The notes beneath the pieces were generated by a model. That model searched no databases, was not told the DNA's origin, and was given only the letters and a program-made list of their open reading frames with translations. From assembly GCF_000526635.1 (NCBI RefSeq), contig NZ_JAGL01000008.1, positions 1-64,000 on the forward strand: DNA of 64,000 bases. The letters are read 5' to 3'. Position 1 is the first letter of the stretch. Every line of letters begins with the position of its first letter. The translations under genes and the position numbers were made by a program. This DNA comes from Aminobacter sp. J41. Lineage in GTDB: Bacteria; Pseudomonadota; Alphaproteobacteria; Rhizobiales; Rhizobiaceae. This document shows positions 36,632-46,645 of this stretch, one piece after another.

Positions 36632-37919
36632 GGGCAAGGCGCAGCGGCATAAACAGCTGCTTGCCCTTGCGGCCCGTCAGCTCCTTCAACCGGTCGGTCC
36701 AGATCTTCCAGGTCATGTTGTCCCACGGCTCGGCCGGCAGATTGTTGAAGGCCGTGGCGAGGAACGCCTTGTCCTGGTCCGAAAACACGACCTTCTCGGG
36801 TCCCTCCGTCACGATGCGCCACCAGGCAACGCAGTCGGACAGCCGCTCGATGTTACTGCGCACGGCCATCCAGAATGGCTCGGCCTTTGCGCCGGAAACG
36901 CCGAGAGCCGCGAGGCGCTCTTTTACCTCGGCAAAGGGCATTGCGTGCAGCAACGCCTTGTTGAGCGTCTGAAGCTCCGCCGGATCGAATTTTGAGGCCG
37001 ACTTCGATGTAGCGGTCGGATCGAAACGCTCGGCAAGTTCCTCGAGCGAACGGACGGCCGTGACGGACTCGGACGAGCCAATCAGCACGGCAAGCGAAGC
37101 GACAGCCATCGGCTCGATGCCATCTTCGGCAAGGCTTCGAATCGAAAGCGCGCCGGAACGCTTCGACAGCCCCTCGCCGCTGGCCGTCGTGAGAAGATTG
37201 TGGTGACCGAACTGCGGCGGTAGCGCGCCGAGCGCGCGGAACAGCGCGATCTGCACACCGGTATTGGCGACGTGGTCGTCACCACGAATGACATGGGTGA
37301 TGCCAAGTTCGATGTCGTCCACCACCGACGGCAGCGTGTAGGGATACGTCCCGTCCTCGCGCACCAGTACCGGGTCGGACATCGACGACAGGTCGACTGT
37401 CTGCGGCCCGCGCACAACATCGTCCCAGACAACCTCGGTACGCTGCGTCTCAAATGGGTTTTCCGCGAAGTTTGGGAGCAGGAAGCGCCAGTGCGGCTTG
37501 CGGCCCTCAGCCTCGTAGGCGGCCTTCTGCTCGTCCGTCAGCTTCAGCGCCTCGCGGCCATAGACCGGCGGCAGCTTGCGGGACAGGCGCAGGCGGCGCC
37601 GGCGCTCCAGCTCTTCCGCCGTTTCCCAGCAGGGATAGAGGAGCCCCGCTTCCTTCAGCCGCTTCACCGCCGCGTCGTAGGTGTCGAAGCGGGCGGACTG
37701 ATGCGTGATGATGTCGGGGCGAATGCCCAGCCAGTGCAGATCCTTCTGGATCTGGTCGGCATATTCCTGCTTCGAACGCGCCGCGTCCGTATCGTCGAAG
37801 CGAAGGATGAAGCGGCCCTTGTGCTTCAGCGCGAACAGCCAATTGAACAGCGCCGTGCGGGCGTTGCCAATGTGTATGTGGCCGGTCGGCGACGGGGCGA
37901 AACGGACGGTTACGGTCAT
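36549..37919 (-). CDS. gltX: glutamate--tRNA ligase
   Basis: A 456-residue class I synthetase. The HIGH motif appears as [19 protein letters not shown] as LSKRSGAL, and [20 protein letters not shown] is conserved. The catalytic core is about residues 1-300 and the anticodon domain follows. The start at 37919 ([13 protein letters not shown]) fits all homologues. Rhizobiales often have two GltX proteins, one charging Gln-tRNA for amidation; which this is cannot be told. Its 3' end overlaps the DUF2865 gene. Confidence 0.95.
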   Translation of the reverse strand: MTVTVRFAPSPTGHIHIGNARTALFNWLFALKHKGRFILRFDDTDAARSKQEYADQIQKDLHWLGIRPDIITHQSARFDTYDAAVKRLKEAGLLYPCWETAEELERRRRLRLSRKLPPVYGREALKLTDEQKAAYEAEGRKPHWRFLLPNFAENPFETQRTEVVWDDVVRGPQTVDLSSMSDPVLVREDGTYPYTLPSVVDDIELGITHVIRGDDHVANTGVQIALFRALGALPPQFGHHNLLTTASGEGLSKRSGALSIRSLAEDGIEPMAVASLAVLIGSSESVTAVRSLEELAERFDPTATSKSASKFDPAELQTLNKALLHAMPFAEVKERLAALGVSGAKAEPFWMAVRSNIERLSDCVAWWRIVTEGPEKVVFSDQDKAFLATAFNNLPAEPWDNMTWKIWTDRLKELTGRKGKQLFMPLRLALTGLDRGPELAELLPILGREGTLARRP

Positions 37920-37962
37920 CTCTGGTACTTCTGTAGCGGAAGCGGCAGTGCCGCTCCCGGTG

Positions 37963-39642
37963 TCAGGTGCGGTCGCGGAACCGGTTGGTGATCGGGTAGC
38001 GGCGGTCGCGGCCAAAGTTTTTCTTGGTGATCTTCACGCCGGGAGCCGCCTGCCGGCGCTTGTACTCCGCAACGTACAACAGATGCTCGACGCGATGGAC
38101 CAGCTCGCGGTCATGCCCGCGCGCGACGATGTCGTCGACCGCCATCTCGCCCTCGACGAGGCATTCGAGGATCTCGTCCAAAACCTCGTAGGGCGGCAGC
38201 GAATCCTGGTCCTTCTGGTCCGGGCGGAGTTCCGCTGAAGGCGGCTTGTCGATGATGTTCTGCGGGATGACGATGCCCGACGGCCCGAGGCCGCCCGCCG
38301 GCACGTTGGCATTGCGCCAGCGCGACAGGGCATAGACCTGCATCTTGTAGAGGTCCTTGATCGGGTTGAAGCCGCCGTTCATGTCGCCATAGAGCGTGGC
38401 GTAACCGACCGACATCTCGCTCTTGTTGCCGGTGGTGACGACCATCGAGCCGAACTTGTTGGAGATCGCCATCAGGATCGTGCCACGGGCACGGCTCTGC
38501 AGGTTCTCCTCGGTAATACCTTCCTCTGTCCCCTCGAAGGTCGCCGCAAGCGCCTTCATGAAGCCGTCGACTGGCTCGAAGATCGGCACGACGTCGTAGC
38601 GCACGCCGAGCGCCTTGGCACAGTCCTGCGCGTCCTTAAGAGAGGCGTCGGACGTGTAGCGATAGGGCATCATCACGCAGCGAACGCGGTCCGCGCCAAG
38701 CGCATCGACGGCGAGCGCTGCGCAAATCGATGAATCCAGACCGCCGGACAGGCCGAGCACGACGTCCTTGAACCGGTTTTTGTTGACGTAGTCGCGCAGG
38801 CCCAGCATGCAGGCGCGATAGTCCGCCTCTTCCGTTTCCGGCGTGCGGACAATGCGGCCCGGCACGCAGCGCCAGCCCTCGCCCGTCCGCTCCCAGCGCG
38901 TCAGTTCGCAGCCGGTCTCGAACTCGTCCATCTGGAAGGCGAGCGAATGATCCGCGTTGATGGCAAAGGACGCGCCGTCGAAAACCAGCTCGTCCTGTCC
39001 GCCCACCATGTTCGCGTAGAGCATCGGCAGGCCCGTCTCGATCACCTGGCGCAGGACGACCTGGTGGCGCACGTCGAGCTTGCCCCGGTAGTAGGGCGAG
39101 CCGTTCGGAACGAGCAGGATTTCCGCCCCGCTCTCTGCTAGCGTCTCGCAGACGCCGAGGTCACCCCAGATGTCCTCGCAGATCGGAAGGCCGATGCGCA
39201 CGCCGCGGAAGTTGACCGGTCCCGGAACATCCGGTCCAGCCTGGAACACCCGCTTTTCGTCGAACTCGCCATAGTTCGGCAGGTCGATCTTGTAGCGCTC
39301 GGCGACCACCTTGCCGCCATCGAGCACCAGCACCGAATTGTGCAGCCCGCTCTTGCGGCGCAGCGGCGTGCCGATAATGACGCCCGGGCCACCATCTGCC
39401 GTGTCCGCAGCGAACTCCTCGACTGCACGCTCGCAGGCAAGCGCGAAGGCCGGCTTGATGACGAGGTCTTCCGGTGGATAGCCGGCGATGAAAAGCTCGG
39501 TGAACAGAACGAGGTCCGCCCCCTGTGCGGCCGCCTCGGCACGCGCCTTGCGGGCGAGAGCAAGATTGCCGGCGATGTCGCCGACAATCGGGTTCAACTG
39601 CGCTACGGCAATGGTCAGACTGTCAGGTGCACTCTTGGTCAT
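37963..39642 (-). CDS. nadE: glutamine-dependent NAD+ synthase
   Basis: A 559-residue two-domain enzyme. The N-terminal nitrilase/glutaminase domain (about 1-250) has the Glu-Lys-Cys triad in [15 protein letters not shown], the Lys region [16 protein letters not shown] and the Cys in ICEDIWGD. The C-terminal synthetase domain (about 280-559) has the PP-loop [17 protein letters not shown] and [20 protein letters not shown]. It amidates deamido-NAD with glutamine-derived ammonia. Start at 39642 ([13 protein letters not shown]). Confidence 0.96.
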   Translation of the reverse strand: MTKSAPDSLTIAVAQLNPIVGDIAGNLALARKARAEAAAQGADLVLFTELFIAGYPPEDLVIKPAFALACERAVEEFAADTADGGPGVIIGTPLRRKSGLHNSVLVLDGGKVVAERYKIDLPNYGEFDEKRVFQAGPDVPGPVNFRGVRIGLPICEDIWGDLGVCETLAESGAEILLVPNGSPYYRGKLDVRHQVVLRQVIETGLPMLYANMVGGQDELVFDGASFAINADHSLAFQMDEFETGCELTRWERTGEGWRCVPGRIVRTPETEEADYRACMLGLRDYVNKNRFKDVVLGLSGGLDSSICAALAVDALGADRVRCVMMPYRYTSDASLKDAQDCAKALGVRYDVVPIFEPVDGFMKALAATFEGTEEGITEENLQSRARGTILMAISNKFGSMVVTTGNKSEMSVGYATLYGDMNGGFNPIKDLYKMQVYALSRWRNANVPAGGLGPSGIVIPQNIIDKPPSAELRPDQKDQDSLPPYEVLDEILECLVEGEMAVDDIVARGHDRELVHRVEHLLYVAEYKRRQAAPGVKITKKNFGRDRRYPITNRFRDRT

Positions 39643-39690
39643 GACCAAGCGTGTAGCGCGGCGCTGTCGGCGCGGCAATGGTCCGCCGCA

Positions 39691-40404
39691 TCAGTCACCG
39701 GTATAGCGGACAAGTTCCTCCGCCGGAGCGTTCGGGCCGATCGACATGGCGAGGATGCGGGAGAGGTGCGCACGCGACAGGCCGGTTTCGTTCACCCACG
39801 CGTTCATTTGCACCTGGATCTTTGCGAGATCCTTCTTCGACGTTGGATTTTCGGCGATGTCGAGGCCGGCATCGCGCAGCGCCGCAACCATGTCGCGGGA
39901 GAGCACGAAGGTATCCCAGCCGAGCCAGCGAAGCACGTACTGGCCGGTGTTGCCGCCAAGCCGGCTACCCTGCTTTGCGAGCACGTTCATCAGGCCGATC
40001 TGGTCGTCTGCCGACCAGGAGGCGAGAAAATTGCCGAAGCTGCCATGCTCCTTCGCGATTCGGTCGACGAAGGCCGCGTTCTCGCGCACGGACATGATCT
40101 TCTGCGGATTGCGCACGATGCGCTTGTCCGAAGTTAGGTCGTGCCAGAAGTCATCCGGCTGGAACAGCAGGGCCTTCGGCTCGAAATGGAGAAAGGCTTC
40201 CTCGAAGCCCGGCCACTTTTCCTCGATTACACGCCAGACGAACCCAGCGGAGAATACGCGCTGGGCCATGGTGGACAGCACGCGACTGTCCGGCAGACTG
40301 CGAAGGGCTTCATTGGCGGGCGTCGGCGGCAGCAGGCTCGCCAGCACGTCCTCGCCGCCCTTGCGCTCCGCGGCGCGGGCGCGAATCTTCTCGAATGGAA
40401 CCAT
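39691..40404 (-). CDS. DNA-3-methyladenine glycosylase I family protein
   Basis: A 237-residue protein similar to the Tag family in its central part (MAQRVFSAGFVWRVIEEKWPGFEEAFLHFEP, then DLTSDKRIVRNPQKIMSVRENA). It is a divergent member: the zinc-binding Cys/His residues of E. coli Tag are not evident. It may excise alkylated adenine or may have lost that activity. GGGAGGA 6 nt before the ATG at 40404 supports the start. It lies downstream of the dioxygenase gene and before nadE. Confidence 0.8.
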   Translation of the reverse strand: MVPFEKIRARAAERKGGEDVLASLLPPTPANEALRSLPDSRVLSTMAQRVFSAGFVWRVIEEKWPGFEEAFLHFEPKALLFQPDDFWHDLTSDKRIVRNPQKIMSVRENAAFVDRIAKEHGSFGNFLASWSADDQIGLMNVLAKQGSRLGGNTGQYVLRWLGWDTFVLSRDMVAALRDAGLDIAENPTSKKDLAKIQVQMNAWVNETGLSRAHLSRILAMSIGPNAPAEELVRYTGD

Positions 40405-40471
40405 GAGTGTCCTCCCGGCCCGATGATGCCGCAGTCTCGCGGCATCGCCAACACGGGAAGAACGCGCCCTC

Positions 40472-41269
40472 TCAGTGGAAGAGATAGGAGTCCCAGGCGA
40501 AGAAGCCGTACTGCATCGAAGAATGCGCGCGCTCGACACGCGGGCTGTCACCGCCAGCGCCGTAGGCAAAGAAAATCGGCATCAGATGCTCGTCAGTCGG
40601 ATGGTTTTCTGCCGGGAACGGCGCGCGGTTCTTCCAGTCGAGGATTGCCTCGCGGTCACCCTCGGCAAAGCGCTCGGCAAACCAGGTGGTGAAAGCGTTG
40701 ACCTTTTCCGTCAGCTCCGGATCAGGCTCGTTCCCATGCCGCATCACCGGGAACAGCGCACGCAGATTGTGGGTGATGTGACCGGAGCCGATGAGGAGAA
40801 TGCCTTCCTCGCGCAGCGGAGCCAGCGCACGGCCGAGCGCGTAGTGCCAGGCGGCGTCACGATTCGGGTCGATCGACACCTGCACGACAGGAATATCTGC
40901 GTCAGGGAATGCCAGCTTCAGCGGCGTCCAGGCGCCGTGGTCATAGCCGCGCTTTTCGAGCGGGTACGGCGCGAAACCTGCCCCATCGAGCATGCCGATG
41001 ACGCGCTCCGCCAGTTCCGGAGAACCGGGAGCGGGGTAAACCATCTCGTAAAGTTCAGGCGCGAAGCCACCGAAATCATAAATCATTCCCGGCGCCGGGT
41101 CGGTAACTACGGCGACGCCACCGGTCTCGAAATGCGCAGAGACAATTACAATGGCCTTCGGCTTCGGAAGCAGGTGAGAGAGGCCCATCAGATAGGTACG
41201 GGCCGGGCTTTCGTCTGTGACCACGTTGGGCCCACCGTGGGAAATGAAGAGGCTGGGCATTGCAGGCAT
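40472..41269 (-). CDS. DODA-type extradiol dioxygenase family protein
   Basis: A 265-residue class III extradiol ring-cleavage dioxygenase-like protein, close to YgiD (4,5-DOPA dioxygenase). Histidine ligands are visible in LFISHGGPN, IVSAHFET, YDHGAWTPL and GSGHITHNLR. The substrate in the cell is unknown. It is upstream of the glycosylase on the same strand and spaced by 67 bp. Confidence 0.92.
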   Translation of the reverse strand: MPAMPSLFISHGGPNVVTDESPARTYLMGLSHLLPKPKAIVIVSAHFETGGVAVVTDPAPGMIYDFGGFAPELYEMVYPAPGSPELAERVIGMLDGAGFAPYPLEKRGYDHGAWTPLKLAFPDADIPVVQVSIDPNRDAAWHYALGRALAPLREEGILLIGSGHITHNLRALFPVMRHGNEPDPELTEKVNAFTTWFAERFAEGDREAILDWKNRAPFPAENHPTDEHLMPIFFAYGAGGDSPRVERAHSSMQYGFFAWDSYLFH

Positions 41270-41374
41270 GTGCGTCTCCTTTGCCTCAATATAGTCCGCG
41301 CGCGCGGAGGCGACAGGCCGGAGATCATCTACACTTCGTTCAACTTTGCCGAACGAAGCGCGGCTTCGCGTTCA

Positions 41375-41404
41375 ACAAAAAAGGCGCGGATTGCTCCGCG
41401 CCTT
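41375..41404 (-). terminator. intrinsic terminator of aroG
   Basis: On the minus strand the stem aaggcgcgga / tccgcgcctt (10 bp, 4-nt loop) is followed by TTTTTT G, a textbook rho-independent terminator 24 bp after the aroG stop. Confidence 0.92.
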
Positions 41405-41427
41405 CGTGAAATTCTGTGAGACTGCGA

Positions 41428-42804
41428 TCAAAGATTGACCGCCTTCTGCGGCTGGCCAGCCTTGCCTTTCTTGAGCAGGTCGGCAACCAGAAACGCAAGT
41501 TCAACCGCTTGGTCCGCATTGAGGCGCGGGTCGCAGTGGGTATGGTAGCGATCGGCCAGTTCGTCGTCACGGATCGCGCGTGCGCCGCCCGTGCATTCGG
41601 TGACGTTCTTTCCGGTCATTTCGACGTGGATGCCGCCCGGATGGCTGCCCTCGGCGTGGTGGACGTCGAAGAACGCCTGTACCTCGCGGAGAATCCGCTC
41701 GAACGGACGGGTCTTGTAGCCAGCAGCGGTGATCGTGTTGCCGTGCATGGGATCGCAGGACCACACCACCTTGCGGCCTTCCCTCTGCACTGCGCGGATC
41801 AGCTTCGGCAGGTGCTCGCCCACCTTGTCCGCACCGAACCGGGCAATCAGGGTCAGGCGGCCCGGCTCATTCTCCGGGTTCAAGAGGTCGATCAGCTGCA
41901 GCAGGCCATCCGGCGTCAGCGACGGACCGCACTTGAGGCCGAGCGGGTTCTTGATGCCGCGGCAGTACTCGACATGGGCGTGGTCTGGCTGGCGGGTGCG
42001 GTCGCCGATCCAGATCATGTGGCCGGAGGTCGCGTACCAGTCGCCAGAGGTCGAGTCGACGCGGGTCAGCGCTTCCTCGTAGCCGAGAAGCAGCGCCTCG
42101 TGGCTGGTGTAGAAGTCGGTTTCACGCAGCGCCGGATTGCTCTCGGCACTGATGCCGACCGCGCGCATGAACTCGATCGTCTCAGTGATCCGGTTCGCCA
42201 GGGCGCCATAGCGCTCTGCCTGCGGGCTGTCGGCAACGAAGCCCAGCATCCACTTGTGCACGTTCTCGAGGTTCGCGTAACCGCCCTGCGCGAAGGCGCG
42301 CAGCAGGTTGAGCGTCGCCGCCGACTGGCGGTACGCCATTTCCTGGCGGGTCGGGTCGGGCGTACGCGACTTCTCGTCGAACTCGATGCCGTTGATGATG
42401 TCGCCGCGGTAGCTTGGCAGCGACACGTCACCCTTGGTTTCGATGTCCGACGAACGCGGCTTGGCGAACTGACCAGCGATGCGGCCCACCTTCACGACCG
42501 GCTGCGCGCCTGCATAGGTGAGGACGACCGCCATCTGCAGAAAGACGCGGAAAAAGTCACGGATATTGTCTGCGCCGTGCTCGGCGAAGCTTTCGGCACA
42601 ATCGCCGCCCTGCAGAAGGAAGGAGTCGCCATTGGCGACTGCCGCGAGCTGCTTCTTCAGCTTGCGTGCTTCACCTGCAAAGACCAGCGGCGGATAGGTC
42701 GAAAGCTGACGCTCCGTCTCGGCGAGCGCCGCAGCGTCCGGAAATGCCGGAACCTGGCTGATCGGCTTGCTTCTCCAAGAACTGGGGGACCATTTAGTAG
42801 TCAT
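41428..42804 (-). CDS. aroG: class II 3-deoxy-7-phosphoheptulonate synthase
   Basis: A 458-residue plant-type (class II) DAHP synthase, the first step of the shikimate pathway, from phosphoenolpyruvate and erythrose 4-phosphate. Conserved features are [48 protein letters not shown] and the C-terminal [12 protein letters not shown] and GGIHVEMTG. The start at 42804 ([11 protein letters not shown]) is as in homologues. It has its own terminator. Confidence 0.96.
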   Translation of the reverse strand: MTTKWSPSSWRSKPISQVPAFPDAAALAETERQLSTYPPLVFAGEARKLKKQLAAVANGDSFLLQGGDCAESFAEHGADNIRDFFRVFLQMAVVLTYAGAQPVVKVGRIAGQFAKPRSSDIETKGDVSLPSYRGDIINGIEFDEKSRTPDPTRQEMAYRQSAATLNLLRAFAQGGYANLENVHKWMLGFVADSPQAERYGALANRITETIEFMRAVGISAESNPALRETDFYTSHEALLLGYEEALTRVDSTSGDWYATSGHMIWIGDRTRQPDHAHVEYCRGIKNPLGLKCGPSLTPDGLLQLIDLLNPENEPGRLTLIARFGADKVGEHLPKLIRAVQREGRKVVWSCDPMHGNTITAAGYKTRPFERILREVQAFFDVHHAEGSHPGGIHVEMTGKNVTECTGGARAIRDDELADRYHTHCDPRLNADQAVELAFLVADLLKKGKAGQPQKAVNL

Positions 42805-42922
42805 GTCTGCATCCAATACCGCAATAGGGCATGTCGCGCCCGCGCCAGCCCCGTGTTCATCTCGGGACGCGGCCCCAATACACCAGATGTCGGTTTTCTG
42901 CCACCCCTGGCTGACGCAAGGT

Positions 42923-44314
42923 TCAGCCGACGCGTTCACCATTTCGTACGCGGTATGAAGGCTGGTACATGGTGACCAGTTCTTCCGCGGCGCTCGGGTG
43001 GACCGCCATGGTCGCGTCGAAGTCGTCCTTTGTCAGGCGCGCCTTCACGGCGATGCCAAGAAGCTGCGCCATTTCGCCGGCATCGACGCCGAGCACATGC
43101 GCGCCAAGAACCCGGCGCGTGCCGGCATCGACCACCAGCTTCATGATCATCTTTTCCTGACGGCCGGAGAGCGTGTGGCGCATTGGACGGAACTCGGCGC
43201 GATAGATTTCGAGTTCCTCGTAGGTCTTCGCCGCCTCGTCCTCGCTGAGACCAACCGTGCCGATCTCCGGCTGCGAGAACACCGCCGTCGGGATCGCTTC
43301 ATGATCCGGAGCGGTTGGCTTGTCCCTGAAAACCGTGTCGACGAAGCACATCGCCTCATGGATCGCCACCGGGGTGAGCTGCACCCGGTTGGTCACGTCG
43401 CCGAGGGCGTAGATGCTCTCGACATTGGTGCGCGAGTACTCGTCCACCACGATCTCGCCGACCGGGCCCATCTCGACGCCTGCCTTTTCAAGGCCGAGGC
43501 CCTCGGTGTTCGGCGTACGACCGACCGCCAGCATGACGCTTTCCACCACCTTGGATCCGCCGCCCGAAAGCTTGACCTCCAGCATGCCGTCCGAACGCTT
43601 TTCGATGCCACTGGAAGTGGTTTGCGTCAGGATGTCGATGCCCTTGTCGACCATTGCCTTGTGCAGCCCACGGCGCAGGTCCATATCGAAGCGGCCGAGG
43701 ATTTCGAGGCCGCGGTACATCAGCGTCGTCTCGACGCCGAGGCCATGGAAGATGTTGGCGAACTCGACCGCGATGTAACCGCCGCCGGCGATCAGGATCG
43801 ACTTCGGCAGCTTCTCAAGATTGAACGCCTCGTTGGAGGTGATCGCGTGCTCGCTGCCAGGCAGCGCATGGTGAGGATTGGGCCGGCCGCCGGTCGCAAT
43901 CAGGATGTAGCGAGCAGTGACGGTGCGACCGTCCTTGACGATACGGACCGTGTTCGGCCCCTCGATCACTGCCCTGCTCTCGATGATCTCGGCGCCCGCG
44001 TTTTCCAGCCCGCGCCGGTAGAGACCTTCCAGCCGAGCGATCTCCTTGTCCTTGTTGGAGACAAGCGTCTTCCAGTCGAAACTGGTTTCACCGACGGTCC
44101 AGCCGTATCCGGCCGAATCCTCGAAATGCTCGGGGAACTGGGAGGCGTAGACGAAAAGCTTCTTCGGCACACACCCGCGAATGACGCAGGTGCCGCCGAA
44201 GCGATATTCCTCGGCGATGGCAACGCGTCTGCCGAGCGAGGCGGAAACGCGCGCGGCCCGCACACCTCCGGAACCGCCGCCGATTACAAACAGATCATAG
44301 TCGAAATCGGTCAT
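42923..44314 (-). CDS. gor: glutathione-disulfide reductase
   Basis: A 463-residue NADPH-dependent flavoprotein. It has an FAD motif [14 protein letters not shown], the redox disulfide in [14 protein letters not shown], an NADPH motif [14 protein letters not shown] followed by arginine-bearing MYRGLEIL, and a C-terminal [11 protein letters not shown] with the catalytic His-Glu. It reduces oxidised glutathione. It is placed after rpiA and DUF2059, a conserved rhizobial order. Confidence 0.96.
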   Translation of the reverse strand: MTDFDYDLFVIGGGSGGVRAARVSASLGRRVAIAEEYRFGGTCVIRGCVPKKLFVYASQFPEHFEDSAGYGWTVGETSFDWKTLVSNKDKEIARLEGLYRRGLENAGAEIIESRAVIEGPNTVRIVKDGRTVTARYILIATGGRPNPHHALPGSEHAITSNEAFNLEKLPKSILIAGGGYIAVEFANIFHGLGVETTLMYRGLEILGRFDMDLRRGLHKAMVDKGIDILTQTTSSGIEKRSDGMLEVKLSGGGSKVVESVMLAVGRTPNTEGLGLEKAGVEMGPVGEIVVDEYSRTNVESIYALGDVTNRVQLTPVAIHEAMCFVDTVFRDKPTAPDHEAIPTAVFSQPEIGTVGLSEDEAAKTYEELEIYRAEFRPMRHTLSGRQEKMIMKLVVDAGTRRVLGAHVLGVDAGEMAQLLGIAVKARLTKDDFDATMAVHPSAAEELVTMYQPSYRVRNGERVG

Positions 44315-44339
44315 GTCGGCTCCGGTAGGCTAGGCTTTG

Positions 44340-44885
44340 TTACTGCTGGGCCGGCTGCTCGCCGCCTTCAGCAGGCGTCGCAGCTTCAAAACGCTGCTGC
44401 AGCTCGGCTGCAACCTGCTGGGCGAGGTCGCGGGCAACCCCGTTCTGCCAGATCTCGGCAGCGCGGTAGACTTCGCGCATAACGATCGCGCCGTCGGAGA
44501 TCAGCTTCTTGCCGGTCTCGGACTGGTAGAAGGTCGCGATCTCGTTGAGCTGCTGCTCGGTGAAGACACGGGCGTAGGCGAGACCAGCCTCGCGCTCGAG
44601 GTCGCCGCGGCGAGCGGCCAGCGACAGCGCGGTCTTGTCGACGATCTCGATGATGTCGGCCTGCATGTCGGGATTCTTCTGGATCAGTTCGGTCTTCAGT
44701 GCCTGCGCGGCCTGCGGCAGGATCACGTCGAACTCGGCGGTCGCCCCCAGCGCTCCGATCGCGGTGCGCGCGGCGGCAAGGTGGCTGTCGGAAATTTCCT
44801 GCGCGAAGGCCGGCTGCGCAACGGTCAGCAGCGCCAGCGCTCCTGCGAGCGCGGCCAGACGACGGGAACTTTTGACGATTTTCAT
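44340..44885 (-). CDS. DUF2059 domain-containing exported protein
   Basis: A 181-residue protein with a Sec signal peptide (KIVKSSRRLAALAGALALLTVAQPAFA, cleavage after AFA) and a helical DUF2059 domain (YARVFTEQQLNEIATFYQSETGKKLI). Periplasmic; function unknown. Start at 44885 gives the best signal peptide; an upstream ATG at 44912 overlaps the rpiA stop as ATGA. It lies between rpiA and gor. Confidence 0.88.
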   Translation of the reverse strand: MKIVKSSRRLAALAGALALLTVAQPAFAQEISDSHLAAARTAIGALGATAEFDVILPQAAQALKTELIQKNPDMQADIIEIVDKTALSLAARRGDLEREAGLAYARVFTEQQLNEIATFYQSETGKKLISDGAIVMREVYRAAEIWQNGVARDLAQQVAAELQQRFEAATPAEGGEQPAQQ

Positions 44886-44908
44886 GATGGAGGTAACTCC
44901 CTTTGTGT

Positions 44909-45610
44909 TCATGCGACGGCGCGAACCGTTCTCACACCGCGTCCAGCTTCCGCGACGATCGCCGCGTCGGCCAGTCCCAAAAATAGACCATGCTCGACCA
45001 CACCCGGAATGGCGTGCAGTGCATCGGACAGCGCTCTTGTGTCGGGAATACGGCCAAAAGATGCGTCGATGATCAGATGCCCACCGTCTGTAACAAACGG
45101 TTTGCCGTTCGTCATTCGGATTTCGAGGGGACCTTCCAGGCCAAGCTTCGCCGCCGCCTTCGCAATCGCGATCTTCGTGGCGCCAAGGCCGAACTCGTTG
45201 ACCTCGATCGGGAGCGGGAACTTTCCGAGCGTCTTGACCAGCTTGGAGGCGTCGGCGATCACCAGCATCTTCTCCGACGCCGCGGCCACGATCTTCTCGC
45301 GCAGCAGCGCACCGCCGCCGCCCTTGATCAGGCCGAGCTGCGGGTCGATCTCGTCGGCACCGTCGATGGTGAGATCGAGTTCCGGCGTCTCCTCAAGCAT
45401 CGACAGCGGCACGCCGAGTTCGCGGCAGAGGGCTGCCGTGCGCTCGGAGGTCGGCACGCCGATTATGCTGAGGCCTTCCTGGACCTTCACCGCGAGCAGG
45501 CGCACGAATTCCTCGGCGGTTGAGCCAGTGCCGATGCCCAAGCGCATGCCGTCTTCGACATGCTCGAGCGCAACGCGAGCTGCTTCGATCTTCAATTGCC
45601 TGGCGTCCAT
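44909..45610 (-). CDS. rpiA: ribose-5-phosphate isomerase A
   Basis: A 233-residue RpiA interconverting ribose 5-phosphate and ribulose 5-phosphate. Features are [13 protein letters not shown] (phosphate loop), [46 protein letters not shown] with the catalytic Asp and Lys, and [16 protein letters not shown]. Normal length. First gene of the rpiA, DUF2059, gor group. Confidence 0.97.
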   Translation of the reverse strand: MDARQLKIEAARVALEHVEDGMRLGIGTGSTAEEFVRLLAVKVQEGLSIIGVPTSERTAALCRELGVPLSMLEETPELDLTIDGADEIDPQLGLIKGGGGALLREKIVAAASEKMLVIADASKLVKTLGKFPLPIEVNEFGLGATKIAIAKAAAKLGLEGPLEIRMTNGKPFVTDGGHLIIDASFGRIPDTRALSDALHAIPGVVEHGLFLGLADAAIVAEAGRGVRTVRAVA

Positions 45611-45755
45611 GGTCGGCCCCGTAAAACGTCAACTTTGGCCCGGTCCTATCAGCTTTGACGCGCCGGGCAAGTACTAAGGCGGATCAGCGACAGACTTGCT
45701 CCACAGTTGCGGGCGGGCTATCGCAAGTCTTGCCGGCAACCGAGGGAATTTCTCC

Positions 45756-46439
45756 ATGACCAAGCCCATCGTCGTCTTTGATCTGGACGGCACCCTGATC
45801 GACACAGCTCCCGACCTGCTCGACAGTCTGAACTACTGCCTCGAACTTGCAGGTCTGGCCAGGGCAAAGCCTGAGGAGCTGCGCCGCTTCGTGGGCATGG
45901 GCGGCCGGGTGATGATCGAACGCGCCTTCGAGTCTCAGAAAATGCCATTGCTCGAAGCCCAGCTCGACGAGCTGCAGGCCGCGTTCCTGAAGCACTATGG
46001 CGGCAACATGCCGGGCTTGTCGCGCCCCTATCCCGGTGTCCTCGAGTCCATCGACCGCTTTCATTCGGCGGGCTACATCTGCGCCATCTGCACCAACAAG
46101 TACGAGACGCTCGCAACGACGCTGATCGAGCGCCTGGAGCTCACGCATTTGTTCAAGGCGATTGCCGGCGCCGACACTTTCCCCTTCCGCAAGCCGGACC
46201 CACGCCATCTCACCGAGACGATCGCAATGGCAGGCGGCGACCCCGCCCGAGCACTGATGGTGGGCGATTCCCGCACGGATATAGACACCGCCAAGGCTGC
46301 CGGAATTCCGGTCGTTGCCGTCGACTTCGGCTACACCGACCGGCACGTCAGCGAGTTCGAGCCCTCGAAGGTGATCTCGCACTTTGATGAGCTCACGCTG
46401 GAACTCGCCGAGTCCCTGATCAGCCAGACCGTCTCGTAA
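45756..46439 (+). CDS. gph: phosphoglycolate phosphatase-like HAD hydrolase
   Basis: A 227-residue HAD phosphatase. Motif I is VVFDLDGTLIDTAPDLL (nucleophile and general acid Asp), motif II ICTNKYETL, motif III lysine in RKPDPRHL and motif IV MVGDSRTDIDTAKAA. The Gph assignment (2-phosphoglycolate removal) follows similarity and position beside rpiA. The start at 45756 (MTKPIVVFD) has GAGGGA 9 nt upstream. Confidence 0.92.
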   Translation: MTKPIVVFDLDGTLIDTAPDLLDSLNYCLELAGLARAKPEELRRFVGMGGRVMIERAFESQKMPLLEAQLDELQAAFLKHYGGNMPGLSRPYPGVLESIDRFHSAGYICAICTNKYETLATTLIERLELTHLFKAIAGADTFPFRKPDPRHLTETIAMAGGDPARALMVGDSRTDIDTAKAAGIPVVAVDFGYTDRHVSEFEPSKVISHFDELTLELAESLISQTVS

Positions 46440-46459
46440 CCGAACTCCCTCGCCCGCTT

Positions 46460-46486
46460 GCATACGACGATTTCCCTATCGTATGC
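46460..46486. promoter_or_regulatory. putative GntR operator before matB-like gene
   Basis: Inverted repeat TGCATACGA / TCGTATGCA (9-bp perfect arms) with core GCATAC (46460-46465)-N15-GTATGC (46481-46486). The same half-sites and spacing recur at 48202-48228 before the UGSC-like gene. The gene for a GntR/FCD regulator is 4.4 kb downstream in the same gene set; linking it to these sites is inference. Confidence 0.6.
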
Positions 46487-46645
46487 AGGGACAAGGGGGA
46501 GACAAAGGCGCAGGCGAACCCGGTTCGTCTGCTCATTCGTCCGGCAAGCGACGAGGCTTTGCGCCGTCCCGGATCGCGATCCGGTCGGCATGCTCCCCAT
46601 GCGATTTTCTTGATGGGCGCCAATGTGCGCCGGGGAGCATCTGAA

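Noticed and set aside
41416-42975. 519-codon open frame on the + strand
   Set aside because: Antisense to aroG, which is complete and has an intrinsic terminator on its own strand.
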